DNA of 59,641 nt from an uncultured Flavobacteriales bacterium (lineage in GTDB: Bacteria; Bacteroidota; Bacteroidia; Palsa-965). A program made the position numbers and the translations under genes. The notes below the pieces were generated by a model. It made no database searches. It had not been told where the DNA came from and saw nothing but the letters and a program-made list of their open reading frames with translations. Positions within the stretch are counted from its first letter, which is position 1. Each line of letters begins with the position of its first letter. Location of the stretch: positions 1-59,641 of the forward strand of contig CALJIF010000129.1 in the NCBI GenBank assembly GCA_937974275.1, written 5' to 3'. This document shows, piece by piece, positions 31,017 to 40,039 of this stretch.

Positions 31017-33275
31017 CTTGGATCGCGAAGAGCGAACCTCCGGCCAAGACATGGTGCTGTCTTTGCGATAAGAGAATTCGTCGTCGTTATTTTCTTCGCG
31101 CTTTCCGTCTGCAATTACAAAATCAATTTGTTTTTTCTGAAGATCAACGCCCTGCACTTTAACAATAACCTCGTCTCCGAGCGAATATACTTTTCCGTTT
31201 CTCAAGCCGCGCATACGATAGCGCTCCGCATCAAAAACATAACGATCGTCTTTCAGGTTACGCACGTGCACCATTCCTTCGCACTTGTTGTCCTTTAGCT
31301 CCACAAAGAAGCCGTATTCCGTAACACCGGAAATAATGCCGGAGAAAGCCTCTCCAACGTGATCTTGTAGAAACTGCGCCTGCTTGTACTTGATGGAGGC
31401 GCGCTCTGCTTCTGCGGCCACTTTTTCTCGTTCCGAACAATGTTTGCACAGTTGTTCCAGTTGCTCCACCGACATCGGCTGTTCTTTTGTAACTCCTGCG
31501 TCTTGGTCAAGATATAATTGCAACAATCTATGGGCGAGCACATCAGGATATCTTCGGATAGGTGAAGTGAAGTGCGTGTAGTAGCGAAATCCTAATCCGT
31601 AGTGACCGATATTATCTGTTGTATAAATCGCTTTAGCCATTGTTCGAATGGCCAGCGTTTCAATCATATTTGCTTCCGGTTTTCCTTGAACATCTTTAAG
31701 CAATTTGTTCAGCGAACCGGCAATTGATTTTTCGCTACCGGCATTCAGCTGATAACCGAATGTTCTCACGAAAGTTGCAAACTCTTGCACGCGGCTCAAA
31801 TCGGGCGATGCGTGTACCCGATACACAAACGGTCGACGAAGATCAGCCTGTCGTTTAGGTTCCGGCTCTCCGATTTTTTTTCGCAACGTGCAGTATTCTG
31901 CAACGCGCTTGTTCGCAAGGAGCATGAAATCTTCGATCAATTGATTCGAATCTTTCATGACTTTAAAATAAACTCCGGTAGGGTTTCCGTTTTCGTCCAG
32001 ATGAAATTTAACTTCTTCTTTTTCAAAAGTGATGGATCCGTTGCGCAGTCGTTCTTCGCGCAGTTTTTTCGCAATGCGATCCAATAACAACAACTCTGTT
32101 TTATAGTCGCCGTCTTTTCCTTCCAATATTTCTTGTACCTCTTCGTAGGTAAATCTCCTGTCTGAATGAATGATGGTACGACCAAACCACTCGTGATGAA
32201 CAACGCCTGATTCGTCCATCTGAAAAATTGCCGAGAAGGTTAACTTCTCTTCATTGGGACGCAATGAGCAAGCGTAATTGGAAAGGACTTCCGGCAGCAT
32301 AGGAACAACACGATCAACTAAATACACAGAGGTTGCACGCGCCAAAGCTTCTTCGTCCAATAAGTTTCCGGGCTTCAGATAATGCGAAACATCGGCAATG
32401 TGAACACCTATTTCCCAGCGGTCGTTTTCCAGTTTTCGAACAGAAAGCGCATCGTCAAAATCTTTTGCGTCAAAAGGGTCGATGGTAAATGTGGTGACAT
32501 CGCGTAAATCTCTTCGACCTTTTCTGTCTTCGTCTGTAATGTTCGTTGCGATTAAACCCGCCATTTGTTCTACCGATTTCGGAAATTTGTACGGCAAACC
32601 AAACTCCACCATAATGGCGTTTATTTCTGTTTCGTTTTCGCCTGGCTTTCCTAGCACCGCTACAACTTCCCCATGTGGCAAATCGGAAACATCTTCCCAA
32701 TCGGTAATTCGAGCAATAACCTTCTCGCCGGACTTTGCCTTCCCGATTTTATCTAATTCTATGATAATGTCGGGGAACCTACTATTATCCGGGCTGAAGT
32801 AGGCGACTCGTTTTTCTATTGTTAATACTCCGGCAAACTCTTCTCTCCCCCGCTTTACAATTGAAATAACCTGTCCTTCCGGTTTGTCGCGCTCGCGCCT
32901 TTTCGGACGTATGCGCACGCGAACAATATCTCCGTGTAGCGCACCGTTCAGTTGTCTGGGGGGAATAAAAACATCATCCGCATCTTGCCCCATAATCACG
33001 TAAGCGCTTCCGCTTTGTGTAGTTTCCAGCTTCCCTTCTGCTTCCGTATTTCCTTGTCGTAATCGGAATTTGCCACGCTCGGCCTCTTCTAAAACCTCCT
33101 TTTGTGTAAGATCCTGAAGCAAGAACTGAAGCATGTTTCGTTCTTCCTGAGAAACAATCCCCAACAAGGAGGATATCTGCTTGTAATTCAGGGCTTTAGG
33201 CGCCTTACTGCGGAGCGCACGAAGGAGTTCTTCAAATAAAGGGGTGGCTTGGGCTGATTTTTTCTTTCGCGACAT
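30996..33275 (-). CDS. rnr: Ribonuclease R
   Basis: 759 residues. A 3'-5' exoribonuclease that degrades structured RNA and takes part in rRNA quality control. Order: a helical head, cold-shock-like OB domains (about 70-240), the RNB catalytic domain with TIDPFDAKDFDDALSV carrying the metal-binding aspartates, a C-terminal S1 domain (SGIISGVTEYGFFVELK) and a basic tail (SRSKKKSRGR). The size is typical. It is transcribed alone, convergent to the nadA operon. Confidence 0.96.
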   Translation of the reverse strand: MSRKKKSAQATPLFEELLRALRSKAPKALNYKQISSLLGIVSQEERNMLQFLLQDLTQKEVLEEAERGKFRLRQGNTEAEGKLETTQSGSAYVIMGQDADDVFIPPRQLNGALHGDIVRVRIRPKRRERDKPEGQVISIVKRGREEFAGVLTIEKRVAYFSPDNSRFPDIIIELDKIGKAKSGEKVIARITDWEDVSDLPHGEVVAVLGKPGENETEINAIMVEFGLPYKFPKSVEQMAGLIATNITDEDRKGRRDLRDVTTFTIDPFDAKDFDDALSVRKLENDRWEIGVHIADVSHYLKPGNLLDEEALARATSVYLVDRVVPMLPEVLSNYACSLRPNEEKLTFSAIFQMDESGVVHHEWFGRTIIHSDRRFTYEEVQEILEGKDGDYKTELLLLDRIAKKLREERLRNGSITFEKEEVKFHLDENGNPTGVYFKVMKDSNQLIEDFMLLANKRVAEYCTLRKKIGEPEPKRQADLRRPFVYRVHASPDLSRVQEFATFVRTFGYQLNAGSEKSIAGSLNKLLKDVQGKPEANMIETLAIRTMAKAIYTTDNIGHYGLGFRYYTHFTSPIRRYPDVLAHRLLQLYLDQDAGVTKEQPMSVEQLEQLCKHCSEREKVAAEAERASIKYKQAQFLQDHVGEAFSGIISGVTEYGFFVELKDNKCEGMVHVRNLKDDRYVFDAERYRMRGLRNGKVYSLGDEVIVKVQGVDLQKKQIDFVIADGKREENNDDEFSYRKDSTMSWPEVRSSRSKKKSRGR

Positions 33276-33333
33276 ATTTTTAGCTGTTCAGTAAATGTAA
33301 TCACACAAAATAGTGCTGTTTGCTAGTTTTTTA

Positions 33334-33341
33334 TATTTTTG
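33334..33341 (+). promoter_or_regulatory. -7 box before the type-B T9SS adhesin
   Basis: TATTTTTG fits TAnnTTTG, 67 bases before the ATG at 33409. No matching -33 element. Confidence 0.35.
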
Positions 33342-33408
33342 TTCACAATCACCCAAAACTCGTTTTTAGGTTATTAAACGGTGTTAGAACACCAACAGGC
33401 AAAAACAC

Positions 33409-36339
33409 ATGAAAAAAAATTACATCAATCTGAGCCGAGTATGGCTCCCGCTGTTTTTTGTGGCAACACTATTCGTGCTTTCTGCACAGGAGGCAAAAGC
33501 ATGTCACGCAGTAGCAATTGCAAACTTAAACTTCAGTGTAGGACCAACTGGAATTACCATTACAGGGGATTCTGATCCGGCAACTTGCGGTTGCGGTCCA
33601 TATTGGATGGAAGCCGAAGTGGCGTGTACTGCTAATGGTTTTACAGGAACACCTCCTGCGCCGAACAGCCCGTCTTGGGGAACAAACCCATGGTATCATG
33701 CTGCATTAACAGTAGCTCCGCCGGAAAACTGTGTTCTGGAAGCGTATAATCCGATATTTATTCCGTTCTCTCAACTTTGTACGGGAACAACATACTTCGT
33801 TCGTGTTCGTGAGTTTGTTGAGGCTTCTACATCAGGTAACGGAACCTGGTCAACAGCATTTCAGTTTACAACGCCCGGCTTACCTCCGGCAACAACGGTT
33901 TCGGCATTTGCTAATGTTTATACAGTTTGTCCCGGCAGTCCGGTTCAATTAGATTGTCTTGTTTCAGGCGGATGTCCGGGCTCAACGTTTACTTACCAGT
34001 GGTCACCAACTACCGGCCTTAGCAATCCTAACATTGCGAACCCAATTGCAACACCAACAACACTTCCTATCACGTATACACTTACTGTTGGTGGTGGCTG
34101 TGTTACTATTACCAGCTCTGATGATACTGTGCGTATTAACTCAGGACCACCGCCAAATGCAGGCGTTCCTACCGCGACACCACCTCAAGTGTGTTCAGGA
34201 CAATCCTCCCTTGTTGTATTAGGCGGAAACAACTCCAATCAAATTCAGTGGCAGGTTTCTACTAATGCCGTAAACTGGTTTAACGTTGCAGGTGGTACAG
34301 ACGACTCTCTGAACACCGGCCCAATGGGCAGCTCTTTATATTATCAAGCTATCGTAACAGGTTCGGGTTGGCCGGGCTCCGGATGCGGAACAGCAATTTC
34401 GCCTCCGGTTTTGGTTAACGTAATTCCTTCTCCTTTGGCAGATGCCGGCGCGAACAGCACAACATGCTCCGGAGTATGTGATACATTAACAGCAACAGGC
34501 GGCGTATCTTACGTTTGGCAGCCGGGTAACATCAACACACAAACAGCAATTGTTTGTCCGGGATCTACAACTACGTATACCGTTACTGTCACCGATGCGA
34601 ACGGGTGTACAGCTACCGATAACGTTACGGTAAGCATTTCGGTTGCAAACGTAACGGCAAGTCCGGACGTGAGCATCTGTTCCGGAAATAACACGGTTCT
34701 TGTAGGGTCAGGTTCTTCGGGAATGACATATTCTTGGTCGCCGTCTGCAACATTAACAGGAGCTAATTCTGCTAATCCAACAGCATCGCCAACAGTAACT
34801 ACAACATATACTGTTACAGGAACAAACTCTTTCGGTTGCACGGACGTTGACTCCGTGACTGTAACAGTAACTCCTGCTCCGGCGCTTATTATGTCAAACG
34901 ATACGGCGTTGTGTAGCGGAGGATCCGCAACACTTACAGCATCAGGCTCTTCAACATATACATGGCAGCCGGGCAACTTAAGCGGCTCTTCTGTTACTGT
35001 TAACCCAACAACAACAACAACATACACTGTTACGGGCAACAACAATAACTGTATTAGCATTGATTCGGTTACTGTGACAATCGGTGCAAATCCACAAGTA
35101 TTTGCCGGCCCTGATTTGAGTGTATGTCAAGGAACACAAATCACACTTAACGTTGGCGCTGTTGGAACATCATATTCATGGGCGCCATCGTCAACAATTA
35201 TTGGTAATGCAAACCAACAGAGTGTTGTTGCTGCTCCAACAACCAATACGTCGTATACGGTAACCGTTGTTGGTCCGGGAGGATGTACTTCAACCGATAC
35301 GATAGCTGTTACAGTGAACAACAATCCGAACGTTACGGCAAACGTTGCCAATAGCGCGGTTTGCCAAGGAGCATCAACTAATTTAACGGCAGGTGGCGCA
35401 ACATCTTATCAGTGGATTCCTACCGTAGGCGTACAAAACCCTAACCAGGCATCTACATCTGTTACTCCAACATCATCTACTGTTTATACAGTAATTGGTA
35501 CAGATGCAAACGGATGTGCGGATACGGCAACTGTTTCGGTTACCGTTAATCCATTGCCAAACGTTTATATACCAACAACACCATCGCAGTGTGGTGATAC
35601 TACGGGAACGATAACTTTTGGTGGCGCGGTTTCAGGAACAGGTCCATTTACTTATCAGATCGGATCTCAAACCTATACGTCAATGCCTATTACAGGGCTA
35701 GCGTCAGGAAACTACACCGTTACTATTACGGACAACAATGGCTGTGTTAGCCAGCAGGTTGTTGGTGTTGGTATGGTGAATAATTCCACCGTCTCTGCGT
35801 CTGCAAGTCCGGTGTTTGGAGTTAATCCTTTGCCGGTGAACTTTGTAGCTGTAGGTACAGGTGGAATCAACAACTATTTCTGGTCATTTGGCGATCAAGG
35901 CGCAACAGCTCCGGGACAAAATAGTTCATATACCTACGCAAACGCAGGAACTTATACTGTTGTAGTTGCAGGATGGAACGATGATCCGATGTGTACTGTT
36001 TATGATACCATTGTAATCAACGTGGTAGAGCAGGCGATTTTATCTTTCCCGAACGTATTTACGCCAAATGGTGATGGAGCAAACGACGAATTCCTTGCAA
36101 CAATCAGCGGTGTTCAAAGTATGAACATCACTGTTTTTGATCGTTGGGGCTTTAAGATTCACACAGCGTCCTTAAATGGTATTTCTCCTTCTCCGGGAAC
36201 TATATCTTGCTGGGATGGTAAAAATGGTGGAGGTAACGTAGCTTCTGACGGTGTTTATTATTACGTAATTGACGCCGTAGGTTACGATGGTAAAAATTAT
36301 CCGTTCCAGGGCTTTGTTCACTTGTTAAGCGGTAAATAA
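33409..36339 (+). CDS. Large secreted Ig/PKD-repeat adhesin with gliding-motility (type B) T9SS domain
   Basis: 976 residues. A signal peptide comes first, then a fibronectin-like N-domain (about 25-165), then at least seven Ig-like repeats of about 75-85 residues, each with C-x(2-4)-G early and TTTYTVTxxxxxGC late, then a PKD domain with YFWSFGDQG and YTYANAGTYTV. The last 85 residues are the gliding-motility-associated C-terminal domain (FPNVFTPNGDGANDEF, VFDRWGFKI, GVYYYVI), a type B T9SS signal. The paired cysteines suggest a disulfide in each repeat. Likely a surface adhesin; the ligand is unknown. Antisense frames here are shadows. Confidence 0.9.
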   Translation: MKKNYINLSRVWLPLFFVATLFVLSAQEAKACHAVAIANLNFSVGPTGITITGDSDPATCGCGPYWMEAEVACTANGFTGTPPAPNSPSWGTNPWYHAALTVAPPENCVLEAYNPIFIPFSQLCTGTTYFVRVREFVEASTSGNGTWSTAFQFTTPGLPPATTVSAFANVYTVCPGSPVQLDCLVSGGCPGSTFTYQWSPTTGLSNPNIANPIATPTTLPITYTLTVGGGCVTITSSDDTVRINSGPPPNAGVPTATPPQVCSGQSSLVVLGGNNSNQIQWQVSTNAVNWFNVAGGTDDSLNTGPMGSSLYYQAIVTGSGWPGSGCGTAISPPVLVNVIPSPLADAGANSTTCSGVCDTLTATGGVSYVWQPGNINTQTAIVCPGSTTTYTVTVTDANGCTATDNVTVSISVANVTASPDVSICSGNNTVLVGSGSSGMTYSWSPSATLTGANSANPTASPTVTTTYTVTGTNSFGCTDVDSVTVTVTPAPALIMSNDTALCSGGSATLTASGSSTYTWQPGNLSGSSVTVNPTTTTTYTVTGNNNNCISIDSVTVTIGANPQVFAGPDLSVCQGTQITLNVGAVGTSYSWAPSSTIIGNANQQSVVAAPTTNTSYTVTVVGPGGCTSTDTIAVTVNNNPNVTANVANSAVCQGASTNLTAGGATSYQWIPTVGVQNPNQASTSVTPTSSTVYTVIGTDANGCADTATVSVTVNPLPNVYIPTTPSQCGDTTGTITFGGAVSGTGPFTYQIGSQTYTSMPITGLASGNYTVTITDNNGCVSQQVVGVGMVNNSTVSASASPVFGVNPLPVNFVAVGTGGINNYFWSFGDQGATAPGQNSSYTYANAGTYTVVVAGWNDDPMCTVYDTIVINVVEQAILSFPNVFTPNGDGANDEFLATISGVQSMNITVFDRWGFKIHTASLNGISPSPGTISCWDGKNGGGNVASDGVYYYVIDAVGYDGKNYPFQGFVHLLSGK

Positions 36340-36360
36340 CTTCTACAGAATTGATATTAA

Positions 36361-36388
36361 GGCGAGACTTTAGTCTCGCCTTTTTTTT
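36361..36388 (+). terminator. Terminator of the type-B adhesin gene
   Basis: GGCGAGAC TTTA GTCTCGCC followed by eight T. Confidence 0.93.
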
Positions 36389-36395
36389 GCCTTTG

Positions 36396-36424
36396 TTGTA
36401 CTTCAAAGAATTACATTAAGTTTG
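36396..36424 (+). promoter_or_regulatory. Promoter of the helical-repeat protein gene
   Basis: TTG (36396-36398), 18 bases, TAAGTTTG (36417-36424); matches the Bacteroidota -33/-7 pattern and ends 20 bases before the ATG. Confidence 0.6.
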
Positions 36425-36444
36425 AATATTCTTACGTATTCAAC

Positions 36445-37902
36445 ATGAACATTCTACAGCAAATTATTGCCCACATGAATAAAGAAGAGGTGCGTCACCT
36501 TAAATTATTCATGTCTAGAACCAATGCGGGCGAAGATCGTAAGGATATTGAGTTGTTTGATTTTATCAGAACCGGAGGCGAACATTACGACGAATCCAAA
36601 ATCCAGCAAAAATTATATCGTTCTGCAGATAAGAACGCGCTATACCGTTTAAAGAACAGGTTGCTGGAAGACATAGGTAAAAGCATATCGCTTCAGTACC
36701 TCGACAACAACGATTTTTCCGGAATCGTTCATTTGCTTTTATTGGCAAGAGTATTCCTTGACAAGGGACAGCATGGAGTAGCGCGCTATTATTTGTCTCG
36801 AGCAGAACGAAAGGCCGTACAAACCGGAAATCCGGAGTTGGCAGACCTGGTGTATTCAGAGTTTATTCGTATTTCGCAAGAGACGCTGGAAATAAACCCG
36901 GCCGAATATATCCGAAAGCGCAAAAAAAATCTGGAAGCCTTAAGTCGTATCCGTGAAATTGATGATGTATTAGCCGAGGTGGTTTACAAAATGAGAACCA
37001 CACAAAACTTCACGGTTCAGGATTATAAAATTGTTGACGCGCTTCGCAAAAAAGTGCAATCGTTAAGTCGCACTAAGGCCATCCAAAACAGCACACAACT
37101 GCGCTTTAAGGTTTATCACTCCATTAGTCGCATCTTGCTCCAGAAGCAGGATTACAAGTCTTTGGAAAAATATTTATCACAGACGAAAGAGGAGTTTGAA
37201 AACGAACGGTTGTTTACGCGACAAACACATGACGCGCTATTGCAGATGCTGACGTATTTGGCAAACGCACAATTTAAAAATGGTAAGCATAAGGAGTCGC
37301 TGGCTACTGCCGAGGAACTGAAAAGCGCAATGCAGCAGTTTGGCGGATTGCTTCACGACAAGTATTTGTTCTTTTACTACAACATCCTTGTTATGAATTA
37401 CTCGGTGAGCGATCGTACGCGGGCCATTGAAATTCTCACAGAAGTAAAAGATCACGCAGTAATTAAGAAGTTGCCGTTTTACATTGTTTTTGTACACTTA
37501 AATCTTGCGGTATTAAATTTCGACAGCGGCAACTACAAACAAGCGGTTCGTGCGTTGATCAAGCTTACTATGGAGCCGGGATATCCGTCGCTTGATGTTG
37601 TGTTGCGGATGAAAATAGCGGTGGCAGAACTGGCCATGCGCTACGAAGTTGGTGATATTGATATTCTGGAAAGAAGAATCGATCAGGTTAGAAAAGACTT
37701 CAGTGATCAACTCAAACTAAAGGAAGGAAAGAAGCAAAGAGAGTTGATCGATTTGGTGGAGTTGTTTTCTAAGAACACAGCAATTGTTCGTGATAAAGCG
37801 ATACAGAAAAAAATAGACGCGTTCCTGAGTTCATATAGCAGCGAAACGGGAACAGAAGATGTGATTAATTATCATATCTGGCTCAGCAGTAAAAAAGCCT
37901 AG
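36445..37902 (+). CDS. Cytosolic alpha-helical repeat protein, function unknown
   Basis: 485 residues, no signal peptide and no membrane segment. Almost entirely helical, with a basic, Lys/Arg/Glu-rich surface; the pairs of helices with Ala/Leu spacing (for example GVARYYLSRAERKAV) look like degenerate TPR-type repeats. I do not recognise a family beyond a Bacteroidota hypothetical. Such proteins are usually scaffolds. It has its own promoter and ends exactly where the convergent TMTC-like gene ends, with no base between the two stop codons. Confidence 0.75.
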   Translation: MNILQQIIAHMNKEEVRHLKLFMSRTNAGEDRKDIELFDFIRTGGEHYDESKIQQKLYRSADKNALYRLKNRLLEDIGKSISLQYLDNNDFSGIVHLLLLARVFLDKGQHGVARYYLSRAERKAVQTGNPELADLVYSEFIRISQETLEINPAEYIRKRKKNLEALSRIREIDDVLAEVVYKMRTTQNFTVQDYKIVDALRKKVQSLSRTKAIQNSTQLRFKVYHSISRILLQKQDYKSLEKYLSQTKEEFENERLFTRQTHDALLQMLTYLANAQFKNGKHKESLATAEELKSAMQQFGGLLHDKYLFFYYNILVMNYSVSDRTRAIEILTEVKDHAVIKKLPFYIVFVHLNLAVLNFDSGNYKQAVRALIKLTMEPGYPSLDVVLRMKIAVAELAMRYEVGDIDILERRIDQVRKDFSDQLKLKEGKKQRELIDLVELFSKNTAIVRDKAIQKKIDAFLSSYSSETGTEDVINYHIWLSSKKA

Positions 37903-39969
37903 TTAACGTCGCCCTTTTCTTTTCTCCTTCTGATTTTGTTGCTGCTGCTCTCGCTGTTTTTGTTGGAGCAAATTATTGTAATGCGCAGCTTTGGCAGGAT
38001 CTCCATGTTGCTGAAAGTATAGCGCGAGATTATACAGTCGCTGCAAATTATCGGAATTAATTAATACGGCCTGTTCGGTTGCTGCAACAGCCATAATCGT
38101 GTCTCCTGCCTGGAGGTGAATCTTAGCTAACGAGTTCCATGCCGATTCAGATTTCTTGTTTTTTGCAGTGGCCACAACCAACAAATTAACCGCCTCCTGA
38201 TATCTGGATGAATCACGATCAAAAATTAATCGCGCTAACTGCTCATAATTGTTGGAGTACGATGAATCGGCCCGTATGCCTTGTCGGAAATAATATTCGG
38301 AAGAATCTAATTTTCCCAGTTGCTCGTACGACATGCCTAAATTAAAATACGCTTCTACATAATCCGGATTAATGCGCAGCGCTTGTTTGAAGAATGGCAA
38401 TCCATCGGCATATAAACCGGTGAAGTAGTATGTTGTGCCCAGGTTGCTCCATGCGGTATAATACTCCGGAGAAATAGACGTCGCCTTTTGATAATACGTG
38501 CGCGCCTCAGTAAACAATCGCAGGTATTCGTCGTTTTTAATTTGTGCTTCTCCCGTTTGCCCTTGTTGCATTAAGCCGTTAGACTCAAACTTTGCCTGAG
38601 CGCCTTGTGCAGATAACAATGAGCCTAAAAGCATATTCGCTTTAGCCGATTCGGCGAGCGTTTCCATGTCTCCGCGGTATAGCGTTTCTTTATTTTCCCA
38701 TGCAAAATTTCTGGAAAACGTTTTCAAAGCAAACAAAGCACAAACGACAAGTAGGATAGTTTTTCTGCTTTTAAACTCCGGGCTTGCCCAACTTAGTTCA
38801 CTCACTTTTTTCATTAATGGTCCCAGCAAAAGAGCGGTAGCTGCGATACAAAAACCAATAGAAGCGAGATAGGCAAAGCGTTCTGCCATTACGCCCGGGG
38901 CAGGAAAAATTAAATTGCTGTAGGGTAATAGTGCAGCTAAATACAAAGCAATCCCGAATACCCAGGGCTCTCGGTGCTTCATACGCCACAACACAACGAC
39001 AATGCCGGATAGTGTTGTTAATAGTCCGAATATTGACCAAAGATTCGACCATGTAGCTACAGGAACATAATTGAATCCGTAGAAATAGGCCAGTGGGTGT
39101 GGAACGAAATGTAAATACAAATAACGCCCCATGCAGTAAAACGCAGTTGCCGTTTTCGATGCAATGCCGATTCCCTTTGCTGTTGGATTCTCGAAATAAT
39201 GCAACACGCGAACCTGGTCAGTAATTGCAAGCTTCACAATTAATCCGGCCGCAAGCATCGCAACCACAACCGGAATCATTACAACCATCAATTCTTTCCA
39301 AGAACATTTCTTAAAATACCACAGCGCGAACGGTATAAGCGCAAAAAATGGCAACGCAGAAGACTTTGCAAGTGGCGCTAACCAGAAGAACGCACCAACA
39401 CCAACGAGATATGTGGCCCGTTTTGTTTCTAAATATTTTAATGCAAGCAATAATGAAGAAAGCCCAAACAACAGCGCTAATAATTCATCCCGACATTTGA
39501 TGTTAGCAACAACTTCGGTGTGCAGCGGGTGCAACAAAAACAATAAACACACCACAAAAGGATACAACCGTTCCCGATAATTGAGTAGCCGAAGTAGCGC
39601 GTAATAGAGGACAAGAATAGTTATGGCATAAATCAGCACACTGATAAAATGACTCACGTGAGGATTTTCCCCGAAGAATTGAATCTCAATGGCAAAGCTT
39701 GCCGCCGCAACCGGGCGGTATGAGTGACCGGTGCCATCGTTGTTGTAAAAAGTTCGTGTAGAAAAGATTTCCGGAATAGCTTTTATACCCTGCTTCGTAA
39801 GCTTATTCGACCCCGCAGTGTAAAACTCATCATCCATGGCGTAATCATTGAAGATGGAGTTTCCATACACCAGAAAAACACCGCAAAACAGGATTAGCGC
39901 AAATTTATCATCAAGCAATTTTCGCCATCCGAATTTTCGGTTAATAGACTTTTCCTGTTTTTTCGCCAC
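37903..39969 (-). CDS. TMTC-like membrane protein: GT-C-type glycosyltransferase fold with C-terminal TPRs
   Basis: 688 residues. About ten membrane helices (20-430) carry an early acidic pair (Asp46-Asp47 in YAMDDEF), placed like the catalytic acid of lipid-linked sugar transferases of the GT-C fold. Then come at least five TPRs (about 455-660; for example AWSNLGTTYYFTGLY and YFNLGMSYEQLGK) and a Gln/Lys-rich tail. This is the TMTC-type organisation (membrane and tetratricopeptide), where eukaryotic members O-mannosylate proteins. Protein glycosylation at the envelope is a reasonable inference, since O-glycosylation of secreted proteins is known in this phylum. Confidence 0.78.
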   Translation of the reverse strand: MAKKQEKSINRKFGWRKLLDDKFALILFCGVFLVYGNSIFNDYAMDDEFYTAGSNKLTKQGIKAIPEIFSTRTFYNNDGTGHSYRPVAAASFAIEIQFFGENPHVSHFISVLIYAITILVLYYALLRLLNYRERLYPFVVCLLFLLHPLHTEVVANIKCRDELLALLFGLSSLLLALKYLETKRATYLVGVGAFFWLAPLAKSSALPFFALIPFALWYFKKCSWKELMVVMIPVVVAMLAAGLIVKLAITDQVRVLHYFENPTAKGIGIASKTATAFYCMGRYLYLHFVPHPLAYFYGFNYVPVATWSNLWSIFGLLTTLSGIVVVLWRMKHREPWVFGIALYLAALLPYSNLIFPAPGVMAERFAYLASIGFCIAATALLLGPLMKKVSELSWASPEFKSRKTILLVVCALFALKTFSRNFAWENKETLYRGDMETLAESAKANMLLGSLLSAQGAQAKFESNGLMQQGQTGEAQIKNDEYLRLFTEARTYYQKATSISPEYYTAWSNLGTTYYFTGLYADGLPFFKQALRINPDYVEAYFNLGMSYEQLGKLDSSEYYFRQGIRADSSYSNNYEQLARLIFDRDSSRYQEAVNLLVVATAKNKKSESAWNSLAKIHLQAGDTIMAVAATEQAVLINSDNLQRLYNLALYFQQHGDPAKAAHYNNLLQQKQREQQQQNQKEKRKGRR

Positions 39970-39988
39970 GTTTTCAGCCTCTTATATG

Positions 39989-40018
39989 TTGTACAGGCGC
40001 TGAAATTAATTAAATTTG
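39989..40018 (+). promoter_or_regulatory. Promoter of adhesin paralogue 1
   Basis: TTG (39989-39991), 19 bases, TAAATTTG (40011-40018). The element lies over the alternative TTG start at 40016, which supports ATG 40040 as the real start. Confidence 0.65.
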
Positions 40019-40039
40019 AGACTTCTAAAACCAGAAAGA

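Noticed and set aside
34509..35351. Antisense frames of 183 and 74 codons inside the type-B adhesin
   Set aside because: Val/Thr-rich shadows produced by the ACN/GTN codons of the repeats; no start context or family match.
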